25,642 nucleotides of DNA. Source: a virus. Shown here in pieces: positions 1-5,270 of this stretch. Location of the stretch: the IMG/VR virus record IMGVR_UViG_3300046689_000187, positions 1 to 25,642 of that record; one strand, given 5' to 3'. A model generated the notes under the pieces. It saw only the letters and a list, made by a program, of their open reading frames with translations, made no database searches and was not told the origin of the DNA. Position 1 is the first letter of the stretch. Each line of letters opens with the position of its first letter. The translations under genes were made by a program, and so were the position numbers.

Positions 1-834
1 TAATCGTCCCCACATGTCGCCGCTCGTCTGCAATCGATCGGCCTCTCTGGCGCCCGTTTCGGTCACGCGTCGCCGCGTCGCCCACTCCGTTCTCAACCCT
101 TCCGCATCAGCCAGCAGGCAATCGACCGCATGGCGCTTCTGCACGTAGTACCGGTTGTTGCTCGACACGTACCAGGCGGCCACACCGGGCGCCTCGTCGC
201 TTCCAAGGCGCTTGATCAGCTGCGCCAGTTGCCCGTTCACCTTCGCATTCCTCACCGGTTCTGCGTCGTACCGAGCCTTGTAGGCAGTCGAATACGAATT
301 CCAAAGCTGGCCAGTCTCGGAAGCAGTCGCGGGATTTTTCGCGACTCGCAACTGACGAACCGGAGGTGAGTCGGAACTGGAATCAGGAATCAGGACATCA
401 GGAATCAGAGAATCAGAAGACAAGGAATCAGGAATCAGAGAATCAGCCCGAGCGCTTCCGATATTTTCGGAAGTCGTACCGATTTCCTCGGAAGTTGTAC
501 TAACCTTCTCAGGCTCAGGTATTTCAGATTCGGTCTCATTCTTGTGCGGATTCTGATGTTTTTCGAAGCTAATCACCTGGATATAGCGCTTTCCTGCCAC
601 CGCGTACCGAAGAATGAATTCGTTCTCGGCGAGCCAATTAAGCATGGCGTCAACGTCGAGGCCGTCCCGATACGGGAAAATTTCGCCCTTGATGCGCAAA
701 GGGCGATCCTCAAGACGGCCGGCGCGGTCAGCCAACAACCACAGACCCTCAAAAAGCAGGGTGTAGAGCGGGTCTGCGACGCCAAGAATCTCGTTCTTGA
801 ACAGTCCCGGCTTGATGTTTCTGGCCCTAGCCAT
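1..834 (-). CDS. Phage replication initiator protein (O-like), 3' end beyond window
   Basis: An open frame starts at ATG 834-832 and stays open to position 1, so 278 codons are visible and the C-terminus is outside. The start has GGAGG eight bases upstream and overlaps the HNH stop (ATGGCTAG). Residues 1-95 (MARARNIKPGLFKNEIL..., GLWLLADRAGRLEDRP, KHQNPHKNE) match the N-terminal winged-helix-like domain of the replication proteins found in many temperate phages. A Ser/Asp/Pro-rich linker (about residues 110-153) follows, built from the DNA repeats listed separately. A charged, helical C-terminal part follows (LWNSYSTAYKARYDAEP...). The position, last visible gene of the cro-cII operon, is that of lambda O. 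The family is recognised from motifs; origin binding is inferred. A DnaC- or P-like helicase loader would be expected further left. Confidence 0.75.
   Translation of the reverse strand, partial: MARARNIKPGLFKNEILGVADPLYTLLFEGLWLLADRAGRLEDRPLRIKGEIFPYRDGLDVDAMLNWLAENEFILRYAVAGKRYIQVISFEKHQNPHKNETESEIPEPEKVSTTSEEIGTTSENIGSARADSLIPDSLSSDSLIPDVLIPDSSSDSPPVRQLRVAKNPATASETGQLWNSYSTAYKARYDAEPVRNAKVNGQLAQLIKRLGSDEAPGVAAWYVSSNNRYYVQKRHAVDCLLADAEGLRTEWATRRRVTETGAREADRLQTSGDMWGRL
379..446. repeat. Iteron-like repeats inside the replication gene (set 1)
   Basis: The unit GGAATCA(G) recurs several times. A 20-bp block (ATCAGGAATCAGAGAATCAG) is repeated perfectly at 397-416 and 427-446, a 30-bp period that keeps the reading frame. 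On the minus strand it encodes D-S-L-I-P-D type repeats in the linker of the replication protein. Lambda's origin likewise consists of iterons in the middle of gene O, so this is a candidate replication origin. Confidence 0.6.
459..500. repeat. Tandem 21-bp imperfect repeat inside the replication gene (set 2)
   Basis: Two adjacent 21-bp units (459-479 and 480-500) agree at 17 of 21 positions and share the core TCGGAAGTYGTAC. They encode TTSEEIG and TTSENIG on the minus strand. They lie 12 bp from repeat set 1 and may be part of the same origin region. Confidence 0.55.
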
Positions 835-1147
835 TGCTCGACCTCCGGTTTCTTTGCATCGAGCCGCCGCCGTACGTATCCGTCTGGCGATGGCAGGAGT
901 TACAAAGAACTCTTCCGTTGCTCACTTCGAATTTCAATTCCGGAAACTTGCTCTGAGATTGAATGTGGTCAGCCTCAAGCCTTTCCGTGGAACCGCACAG
1001 AACGCACGCCTTCCCGTCTTTCGCGAAGACCGCTTTGCGCCAACGGCTATAGGCGCTCGGAACCGGCGGCTTCCTCGTCATCAAGCCAATCTCCAGCATC
1101 CGATCCAGCACAGAGCGAAGACGCCCAGCATCCAAAGGACCATCCAA
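827..1147 (-). CDS. HNH endonuclease-like protein
   Basis: The protein has a zinc-type HNH pattern. A first CxxC (C48, C51) is followed by E-A-D-H-I (residues 58-62, the catalytic His region), then SNGRVLC with the conserved Asn (N77) and a second CxxC-H (C82, C85, H86). HNH proteins of this size cut or nick DNA using one metal ion. The gene lies between the CII-like gene and the replication gene, overlapping the latter by 8 bp. The start is uncertain. The longest form begins with TTG at 1147. ATG at 1081 (MTRKPPVPSAYS...) has a GGAG nine bases upstream and gives about 84 residues with the whole HNH core. A role in replication or packaging cannot be decided from sequence. Confidence 0.7.
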   Translation of the reverse strand: MDGPLDAGRLRSVLDRMLEIGLMTRKPPVPSAYSRWRKAVFAKDGKACVLCGSTERLEADHIQSQSKFPELKFEVSNGRVLCNSCHRQTDTYGGGSMQRNRRSSNG

Positions 1148-1154
1148 TCTGCTG

Positions 1155-1559
1155 TCATGCCGCCCTCTTGACTGTTCGCATCAACACCGCCTGCGTCTGG
1201 ATCCGGTCCAGTGCAGCCGTCGCCTTGGCAAGCACGTCAGCGGCGCTCTGGATCGTCTCCGAGAGCTTCACGATGTCATCTTCAGGCGCCTTGCGATCCG
1301 GCCGCGCATGCATCGTTTCGTCGCAGAAGTATTCGAGCGCCTCGTATGAGTTGCAGAACTTGGCCAGCACGATCACCTGGCCGAACTTGAACTGTTCGTC
1401 ACCTTTCGGATTCAGGCAGGCCTTGAGCTTCGCGTATGCGCTCTCGGGCTTCATGTCGGGCCACAGGAAACCGGCGATCTCCTTGATCGACTTTCCGCTG
1501 TTGCTCACCATGAGCTGAAGCGCTTCGTGTTCGTCTTCGAAGAACAATTTTGTTTGCAT
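1155..1559 (-). CDS. CII-like phage regulatory protein
   Basis: 134 residues beginning MQTKLFFEDEHEALQLM. The N-terminal half (about 10-85) looks like a helical DNA-binding fold (SGKSIKEIAGFLWPDMKPES... KFGQVIVLAKFCNSYEALEYFCDE) of the kind annotated as the phage regulatory CII family in beta- and gammaproteobacterial prophages. The C-terminus (about 95-130) is a likely helical oligomerisation segment. It is the first gene after cro and the intervening terminator, the position of cII in lambdoid phages. If so, it would activate repressor-establishment and integrase promoters. Start ATG 1559 follows AGGACC and AGG elements. Family assignment is moderate; CII function is inferred mainly from position. 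Confidence 0.5.
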   Translation of the reverse strand: MQTKLFFEDEHEALQLMVSNSGKSIKEIAGFLWPDMKPESAYAKLKACLNPKGDEQFKFGQVIVLAKFCNSYEALEYFCDETMHARPDRKAPEDDIVKLSETIQSAADVLAKATAALDRIQTQAVLMRTVKRAA

Positions 1560-1676
1560 CCTGGTGGCTCGGTCCTAATCGTTGAAGTGGTCAGAACTGG
1601 CTCTGGTGGCCTGTTTCCGCCGTTTTCCCTTCGCGCCCCAAATTCTTAGGGGAGGTTAGGGTTTCTTGTGCAGCGC
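1560..1676 (-). other. Leader between the cro terminator and the CII-like gene
   Basis: This stretch has no credible ORF. It contains a weak CCCC-N9-GGGG inverted repeat near 1636-1652. It is the place where antitermination or CII-type signals would be expected, but none can be identified by eye. Confidence 0.3.
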
Positions 1677-1702
1677 AAAAAATAGAGCATGCGTACATGC
1701 TC
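1677..1702 (-). terminator. tR1-like terminator between cro and the CII-like gene
   Basis: On the minus strand a perfect 7-bp stem GAGCATG/CATGCTC (1685-1702) with a 4-base loop is followed by TATTTTTT (1684-1677). It reads leftward directly after cro and before the CII-like gene, the same place as lambda tR1. The plus strand has no T-tract after the stem. Confidence 0.75.
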
Positions 1703-1729
1703 ACTAAAACAAGAACTACTATGGATTCC

Positions 1730-2053
1730 TTACACAACCATCTTCGCCAGCTTCTCGTCGCCGGTCGTTCCGCCAACGGGCGGTTGAGCGTCATCCGAAG
1801 CCTTGGCGCGTTCGATGACATCGCTATCTGCGATCGATTGAGCGGACTCGCGGACGTATTTCCAGTTGACCGAGTCGTTGAGCTCTTCGCATGTGACTTC
1901 GCGATTGCTCCACTTTTCGATCTCCGGGCAATACTTCGGAGTAACCTTTTCTCCATTGAGCCATTGCCACACGCGGCCTTGGCTCACGCCGAGGTGATGG
2001 GCCAGCGCAATTTGGCTGATGGAGTGCTTGGCGAGGTAGTCGGCGAGTTTCAT
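1730..2053 (-). CDS. Cro-like repressor (YdaS/Cro-type helix-turn-helix)
   Basis: 107 residues from ATG 2053 (MKLADYLAKHSISQIALAHH...). The helix-turn-helix is at about residues 12-32 (ISQIALAHHLGVSQGRVWQW), followed by a short wing region (KVTPKYCPEIEKWSN) and VTCEELNDSVNWKYVR, typical of YdaS/Cro-type phage proteins. It is divergent from the CI-like gene and heads the operon toward the replication genes, as lambda cro does. Upstream ATGs in the same frame (2062, 2077, 2089) fall within or upstream of the promoter, so 2053 is preferred. With the predicted promoter the transcript would start one or two bases before this ATG, leaving no ribosome binding site. The tail after residue 70 is acidic and of unknown role. 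Confidence 0.75.
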   Translation of the reverse strand: MKLADYLAKHSISQIALAHHLGVSQGRVWQWLNGEKVTPKYCPEIEKWSNREVTCEELNDSVNWKYVRESAQSIADSDVIERAKASDDAQPPVGGTTGDEKLAKMVV

Positions 2054-2060
2054 AGTGAAC

Positions 2061-2089
2061 ATACTAGGAAAACTCATTCTGTTTGTCAA
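2061..2089 (-). promoter_or_regulatory. PR-like promoter of cro
   Basis: On the minus strand a perfect -35 TTGACA (2089-2084), a 17-bp spacer and -10 TAGTAT (2066-2061). The predicted transcription start is at about 2054-2053, the first base of cro. Operator copy A fills the spacer and copy B abuts the -35 box, so a bound repressor would block RNA polymerase. Confidence 0.75.
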
Positions 2090-2128
2090 CAGGAAAACTC
2101 GTTGCGGCTATCACTAGGAAATCTATAG
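2065..2128. promoter_or_regulatory. OR-like operator: three copies at 25-bp spacing
   Basis: Copy A is TAGGAAAACTCATT (2065-2078), copy B is CAGGAAAACTCGTT (2090-2103) and copy C is the weaker TAGGAAATCTATAG (2115-2128). Start-to-start distances are exactly 25 and 25 bp. Copy B lies between the -35 boxes of the divergent promoters, while A and C lie in their spacers and -10 ends. The same motif recurs inverted at 2976-3014 before the other early operon. This is the arrangement of lambda OR; which of CI or Cro prefers which copy is not visible. Confidence 0.75.
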
Positions 2129-2129
2129 T
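2102..2129 (+). promoter_or_regulatory. PRM-like promoter of the repressor gene
   Basis: -35 TTGCGG (2102-2107), a 16-bp spacer and -10 TATAGT (2124-2129). The predicted start is at about 2136, the A of the repressor ATG, so the message would be leaderless as lambda cI is from PRM. The weak -35 touches operator copy B, the place from which lambda CI activates its own promoter. Confidence 0.55.
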
Positions 2130-2135
2130 TCAGCC

Positions 2136-2540
2136 ATGGTCAAACAGAAACTAACGCAATGGCAGATAGACGACGCGAAGCGTCTCGATCGCCTATGGAG
2201 TGAGAAGCGCCCGGAAGGGATGACGCAGGAAAAGTTCGGCGTCGAGTTCGACATGGGCACTCAGGGGAACGTGAATCTGTACCTGAAGGGAAAGGCCAAG
2301 CTGAACCTGTACGCCGTTGGTCAGTTCGCCAAGGTACTGGGAGTCAAGATCGACGACATCAGCCCCGTGCTGGCCGATCAAGTGCGCGAGCTGTACCGGA
2401 ACTGCGACCAGGACCGTAATAGAGATTACGGGGTATCGCCGGAAACGAAAGAATTCATCCAGCAGGCGATCGCCGAAGAGATGGCCAGGCAACAACGGGC
2501 AAAAACGCCGCCAATCCCAAATAACGGCAAAAATTTGTAA
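2136..2540 (+). CDS. CI-like repressor with only the DNA-binding domain
   Basis: 134 residues. Residues 5-90 follow the lambda CI N-terminal domain closely (LTQWQIDDAKRLDRLWSEK, MTQEKFGVEFDMGTQGNVNL, YLKGKAKLNLYAVGQFAKVL, DISPVLADQVRELYRNC); the helix-turn-helix is at about 29-50. Lambda CI has about 236 residues. Here the S24 peptidase-like C-terminal domain, with its Ala-Gly cleavage site and Ser/Lys dyad, is absent, and the protein ends in a charged helix (SPETKEFIQQAIAEEMARQ). It could not be cleaved in the RecA-dependent way. No remnant of the missing domain is visible downstream. There is no Shine-Dalgarno before ATG 2136, which fits the predicted leaderless message. It should bind the operators at 2065-2128 and 2976-3014. 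Confidence 0.8.
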   Translation: MVKQKLTQWQIDDAKRLDRLWSEKRPEGMTQEKFGVEFDMGTQGNVNLYLKGKAKLNLYAVGQFAKVLGVKIDDISPVLADQVRELYRNCDQDRNRDYGVSPETKEFIQQAIAEEMARQQRAKTPPIPNNGKNL

Positions 2541-2641
2541 GTATTTACCCCATCTTTCAAATACCAGTTTGTAGGATGAATATTTGACTTGCACAGGGCC
2601 GTGCAGGCAATTTCTACCTTTCATGCGGGGTGTTTGAAACC

Positions 2642-2821
2642 ATGGATTTAACCAACAATAGAGACGAGGGAATCGAGGTTCCCTCCTTTTTGCAGCCTCC
2701 AAACGCAAACGATTGCGATGTTCCGAGCTGCCGGAACTGCGAAGCACTGAAGGACCGCTTGAAACAACTGTCGTACTGTCTGGCTGTGGCGCAACGCCTC
2801 ACCAACATCGAAGCAATCTAA
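2642..2821 (+). CDS. Small phage protein of unknown function downstream of the repressor
   Basis: 59 residues from ATG 2642 (MDLTNNRDEGIEVPSF...), with C-x4-C-x2-C (DCDVPSCRNC) then a short helix (EALKDRLKQLSYCLAVAQRL). The upstream CGGGG is only a weak ribosome binding site. Between it and the repressor stop there is a TGCAC-N6-GTGCA inverted repeat (2590-2605) and a TTGACT element (2584-2589), which may be a promoter with an operator. It may be cotranscribed with the repressor up to the terminator at 2905. No family is recognised. Confidence 0.45.
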   Translation: MDLTNNRDEGIEVPSFLQPPNANDCDVPSCRNCEALKDRLKQLSYCLAVAQRLTNIEAI

Positions 2822-2904
2822 GAACAAATTTGGGGCCGGCGCAACATAGATCAGCCACGCGCTCCCGCCTCCCTAGCCCCCACCCCCACACGCTAATTAA
2901 GACG

Positions 2905-2927
2905 CCCGGCAATTGACCGGGTTTCTT
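2905..2927 (+). terminator. Terminator ending the repressor transcript
   Basis: CCCGG (2905-2909), a 7-base loop CAATTGA and CCGGG (2917-2921) are followed by TTTCTT. Weaker pairing extends into the flanking AAGA/TTCT. It insulates the left early promoter region from the repressor operon. The same loop sequence occurs in the late terminator at 16681-16699. Confidence 0.6.
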
Positions 2928-2941
2928 GATCTCCTATCGCC

Positions 2942-2958
2942 GCTATCATTTCGATAGC
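2942..2958. repeat. Inverted repeat GCTATC-N5-GATAGC
   Basis: A perfect 6-bp palindrome with a 5-base spacer lies 18 bp upstream of the first left operator copy. GCTATC also occurs singly between the operators at 2992-2997 and 2107-2112. It could be a site for a second regulator or host factor; this is inference. Confidence 0.4.
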
Positions 2959-2975
2959 AAAATTTCACTCATTAT

Positions 2976-3014
2976 TACGAGTTTTCCTATTGCTATCGGT
3001 AACGAGTTTTCCTA
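2976..3014. promoter_or_regulatory. OL-like operator: two copies at 25-bp spacing
   Basis: TACGAGTTTTCCTA (2976-2989) and AACGAGTTTTCCTA (3001-3014) are inverted copies of the 2065-2103 motif, again exactly 25 bp apart. The first sits just upstream of the -35 box and the second covers the spacer and start of the -10 box of the predicted promoter, the same geometry as at cro. Confidence 0.75.
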
Positions 3015-3018
3015 TTAT
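2990..3018 (+). promoter_or_regulatory. PL-like promoter of the plus-strand early operon
   Basis: -35 TTGCTA (2990-2995), a 17-bp spacer and -10 TATTAT (3013-3018). The next gene starts at 3063, leaving a leader of about 38 bases. Confidence 0.6.
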
Positions 3019-3062
3019 AACTACATCAGCACCACGAACCACGAACAACCAGAGGTGAGCAA

Positions 3063-3227
3063 ATGGACCAGCGCAATCAGTACGAGATCACGTTCGCATC
3101 AAGGAACTTCGATGCGTTCGCCACGGTGGAAGTCAAGGCATTCGATGAAGCGCAGGCCGTTCGCCTAGCTGAATCGTGCATGCATGCCGACTTTGCTCCG
3201 CAGCTTCACCACATCCAAGCGAAGTGA
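3063..3227 (+). CDS. Small early protein, unknown function
   Basis: 54 residues (MDQRNQYEITFASRNFDAFA...QLHHIQAK). It is the first gene behind the PL-like promoter and has a strong ribosome binding site, AGAGGTGAG, six bases upstream. The alternation of strands and helix (YEITFASRNFDAFATVEVKAFDEAQAVRLAES) suggests a compact alpha/beta fold. First genes of such operons often encode host-takeover or anti-defence proteins, but nothing specific is recognised. Confidence 0.6.
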   Translation: MDQRNQYEITFASRNFDAFATVEVKAFDEAQAVRLAESCMHADFAPQLHHIQAK

Positions 3228-3235
3228 GGTGAGCC

Positions 3236-3373
3236 ATGTCTGTTCTCGCGAAAGACCTAATCGAACTGAACGCGCTGCCGCAGCCGCACGGCTGCCTGAC
3301 AGAGCATCTGTTGCGCGAGCTGGCGACCAACTTGATTGCGCCCGGCGTTCGCGATGAGCGCGAAGGAGGCTGA
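3236..3373 (+). CDS. Small early protein, unknown function
   Basis: 45 residues (MSVLAKDLIELNALPQPHGC...PGVRDEREGG) starting eight bases after the previous stop, with GAGGTGAG as ribosome binding site. Mostly helical (TEHLLRELATNLI). The last codons overlap the AGGAGG ribosome binding site of the next gene. Not recognised. Confidence 0.5.
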   Translation: MSVLAKDLIELNALPQPHGCLTEHLLRELATNLIAPGVRDEREGG

Positions 3374-3374
3374 C

Positions 3375-3566
3375 ATGAACGCACTCGACGCCTGGCGCTC
3401 CCGCCCTCTGACAGTCCGCACGCTGGTGCACTGCGACGGCTGCGAGACGCTGAAGACCGATGTGGAGAAGCGCTCGAATTACTGGCCGCATGTGCGCGAA
3501 ACGATGTGCTGCGGCGAGTGCTTCAAGACGCTGATTGCCGAGGCTCAGGGATTAATTGCGTGTTGA
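3375..3566 (+). CDS. Small protein with two Cys pairs (possible zinc ribbon)
   Basis: 63 residues from ATG 3375, preceded by AAGGAGG. HCDGC (residues 19-23) and CCGEC (45-49) give two C-x2-C knuckles about 23 residues apart, consistent with a single bound zinc. The start one base after the previous stop indicates coupling. Function unknown; a nucleic-acid-binding role is possible. Confidence 0.6.
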   Translation: MNALDAWRSRPLTVRTLVHCDGCETLKTDVEKRSNYWPHVRETMCCGECFKTLIAEAQGLIAC

Positions 3567-3576
3567 GGGGAATGAA

Positions 3577-3855
3577 ATGAGCAAGATTAAACATACGCCA
3601 GGGCCGTGGAACCAGAAAACGCGCCCGTCATCATGGGGAATGATTGATGACGGTATTTGCGGGCCAGATGGCGAGCAAGTGAGGGTTCATGGAATGACCC
3701 TTTCTTCATCAGATGAGGCTAAAGCCAACGCGAACCTGATTGCTGCCGCACCAGAACTGCTCGAAGCCCTCATTTCCGTTGTTTCCATAGCTGACCGCGC
3801 AACGGTTGAGTTCGACAAAGCCCACGCCGCGATCGCCAAAGCTACAGGAGCCTGA
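3577..3855 (+). CDS. Conserved phage protein (KHTPGPW... family)
   Basis: 92 residues from ATG 3577 (MSKIKHTPGPWNQ...), with GAGGGG nine bases upstream. The N-terminal KHTPGPW and the central ANANLIAAAPELLEAL are hallmarks of a very common phage and prophage family of unknown function, usually found in early operons near recombination genes. Length is normal for the family. The next gene starts after one base. Confidence 0.75.
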   Translation: MSKIKHTPGPWNQKTRPSSWGMIDDGICGPDGEQVRVHGMTLSSSDEAKANANLIAAAPELLEALISVVSIADRATVEFDKAHAAIAKATGA

Positions 3856-3856
3856 C

Positions 3857-4153
3857 ATGAGCGCAATTCCACTGGTCATCAATCGGACCATGAAAACGGG
3901 CGACTGGCTGTTCGACGAACAGCTAGAACGTGCCGACAACGCCGCATGCGTGCAGTACGACCGGCGCGAGGCGATTGCAAACGCTGTGAGCTTTGCTGAC
4001 GTGATCGAAGAAATGGCAAGCTTCAGCGATGCGCGTGCCGAGGAGTTCATGAGCGCACTGCGTCGCGGAATGCAGCCGGGAAAGAACACGATGTTTGTTC
4101 TCGTGGACCAAGCCATGGAACGTGTGATCGACGAGCGGATGAAGGAGGCGTGA
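3857..4153 (+). CDS. Hypothetical early protein
   Basis: 98 residues from ATG 3857 (MSAIPLVINRTMKTGDWLFD...), with AGGAGC as ribosome binding site within the end of the previous gene. Largely helical and acidic (REAIANAVSFADVIEEMASFSDAR). It overlaps the next gene by one base (TGATG). No family recognised. Confidence 0.6.
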   Translation: MSAIPLVINRTMKTGDWLFDEQLERADNAACVQYDRREAIANAVSFADVIEEMASFSDARAEEFMSALRRGMQPGKNTMFVLVDQAMERVIDERMKEA

Positions 4154-4332
4154 TGAACGAACTCTTTGACATCGTTCGACTAAATAAGCAGATCAGTGCC
4201 CCAATGGATTTGAGGCGCGGATTCTATTTTCATGACGTTGAATCGCTTGATGCGAGCGATCTGGTTCCGGCAGGATCGACCGAGGCACGTCTCACATTTC
4301 ACGTCAGTAGTTTCACGTTTCGGGGAGCATGA
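4153..4332 (+). CDS. Small hypothetical early protein
   Basis: 59 residues from ATG 4153 (MNELFDIVRLNKQISAPMDL...), with AAGGAGG five bases upstream in the end of the preceding gene. It ends one base before the next ATG. Not recognised. Confidence 0.55.
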   Translation: MNELFDIVRLNKQISAPMDLRRGFYFHDVESLDASDLVPAGSTEARLTFHVSSFTFRGA

Positions 4333-4333
4333 G

Positions 4334-4621
4334 ATGAGCGATTACTCAAGGCTTATCACGAGCGCAGAAGTCTATGCCGTAATCATGGCAAAGCATCGCG
4401 ACCAGATGGCGGCGTTCGGTTCATTCAGTGATCCCGATGGCACGTTCAACGGCGGCTCCGGCGCTGTCGGACGCATGGACACTATTTGGGGTATCGCAGG
4501 TTGCGACTATCCGATTCTTGAAATCCAGACGCGATGGGACATTGACCCTGAACAGCCGCACAAACGCATCAATCAGGATCATTCCTACTTCTTGCTGATG
4601 GCGATAAAGGAGGGATCGTGA
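4334..4621 (+). CDS. Hypothetical early protein
   Basis: 95 residues from ATG 4334 (MSDYSRLITSAEVYAVIMAK...), with GGGGAG eight bases upstream. It contains GTFNGGSGAVGRMDTIWGIAG and a C-terminal beta-rich part. It overlaps the tiny membrane-protein gene by four bases (GTGA). Not recognised. Confidence 0.6.
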   Translation: MSDYSRLITSAEVYAVIMAKHRDQMAAFGSFSDPDGTFNGGSGAVGRMDTIWGIAGCDYPILEIQTRWDIDPEQPHKRINQDHSYFLLMAIKEGS

Positions 4622-4692
4622 GCGGAATCGCAATCCTAGCCCTGCTAGTGCTGATCATTGGCGGCTGCGCTTATCTGGTGATGGGAGGTTGA
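4618..4692 (+). CDS. 24-residue single-pass membrane protein
   Basis: GTG at 4618 opens MSGIAILALLVLIIGGCAYL followed by VMGG and a stop, almost entirely one hydrophobic helix. AGGAGGG four bases upstream is a strong ribosome binding site and the start overlaps the previous stop (GTGA). The GGAGG of the next gene lies in its last codons. Its size and packing suggest a real membrane micropeptide; its role is unknown. Confidence 0.55.
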   Translation: MSGIAILALLVLIIGGCAYLVMGG

Positions 4693-4693
4693 T

Positions 4694-4909
4694 GTGAGCG
4701 AGATTAAGGATGGTGGGCCGGCGTTTCCGCATCCGGACTATCTGCATAGCGGCGACAACGGCATGACGCTGCTCGACTGGTTCGCCGGCCAAGAGCTTGC
4801 AAAGACGCAAGGCACAGCTATTTGCGACAGGCCCGAGATGTATGACCGACTTGCCGATCACTGCTACCGGATGGCCCGAGCCATGCTCAAGGCGAAAGGT
4901 GCCGCGTGA
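4694..4909 (+). CDS. Conserved phage protein (DGGPAFP... family)
   Basis: 71 residues from GTG 4694 (MSEIKDGGPAFPHPDY...GMTLLDWFAGQELAKTQ). The DGGPAFP and GMTL-x-D-W/Y-FA-x-Q signature belongs to a widespread small phage protein family of unknown function found in early operons. GGGAGG lies upstream. It overlaps the next gene by four bases (GTGA). Confidence 0.7.
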   Translation: MSEIKDGGPAFPHPDYLHSGDNGMTLLDWFAGQELAKTQGTAICDRPEMYDRLADHCYRMARAMLKAKGAA

Positions 4910-5115
4910 AATTCTTCCTAGCCCGCTTCGCCAGCCGCCTGCACCGCGCGTTCGCCGGAATCGACCGTGAGCCTATCGCGCATCCTGACTTCTTCGGTGC
5001 GGATGTTCTGCTGGTGATCTGGAGTGCACTGTTCGGGTCGTGTTTTACGGCGTTGGTCATGACGGCGCTGTTCTGGGATCGGGCGGTCAACGTTATTTGC
5101 GGAGAGGTGAGATGA
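4906..5115 (+). CDS. Small membrane protein
   Basis: 69 residues from GTG 4906 (MKFFLARFASRLHRAFAGID...). Residues about 32-56 (ADVLLVIWSALFGSCFTALV and following) form a transmembrane segment, and the N-terminus is basic. It overlaps both neighbours by four bases. Not recognised. Confidence 0.55.
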   Translation: MKFFLARFASRLHRAFAGIDREPIAHPDFFGADVLLVIWSALFGSCFTALVMTALFWDRAVNVICGEVR

Positions 5116-5270
5116 ACAAATACTGGATGCAGGACGTGAAGCATATCAAGCCGTCGCTGGCTGACCGGATCGACCTCGCGCTGATCAACTTTCCGATGCG
5201 TACCGCGCTGATGTTTTTCGCGCTGGCGTTCATAACGGTCATCGGGGCGAATCTGGCAGCGGCGCAATGA
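5112..5270 (+). CDS. Small membrane protein
   Basis: 52 residues from ATG 5112 (MNKYWMQDVKHIKPSLADRI...), preceded by GAGAGGTGAG. The C-terminal half (TALMFFALAFITVIGANLAA) is one membrane helix. The stop overlaps the next start (ATGA). Third membrane protein in this 650-bp stretch; function unknown. Confidence 0.55.
   Translation: MNKYWMQDVKHIKPSLADRIDLALINFPMRTALMFFALAFITVIGANLAAAQ

Noticed and set aside
379-500. A CRISPR array
   Set aside because: The repeats are short, in frame within a coding sequence and not separated by unique spacers of uniform length.
544-1518. A 324-residue plus-strand open frame
   Set aside because: It lies opposite the replication, HNH and CII-like genes, has random low-complexity Ser/Arg/Ala composition and no recognisable motif; it is a shadow of GC-rich coding sequence.
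1730-2540. A toxin-antitoxin pair (YdaS-like antitoxin with partner)
   Set aside because: The divergent layout, three shared operators, terminator after cro and downstream CII and replication genes fit a lysis-lysogeny switch better; no toxin-like ORF is present.
2541-2641. A remnant of the CI C-terminal peptidase domain
   Set aside because: No frame here or in the next gene shows the S24 Ser/Lys motifs or Ala-Gly cleavage site, so the repressor is called naturally short and not as a frameshifted pseudogene.
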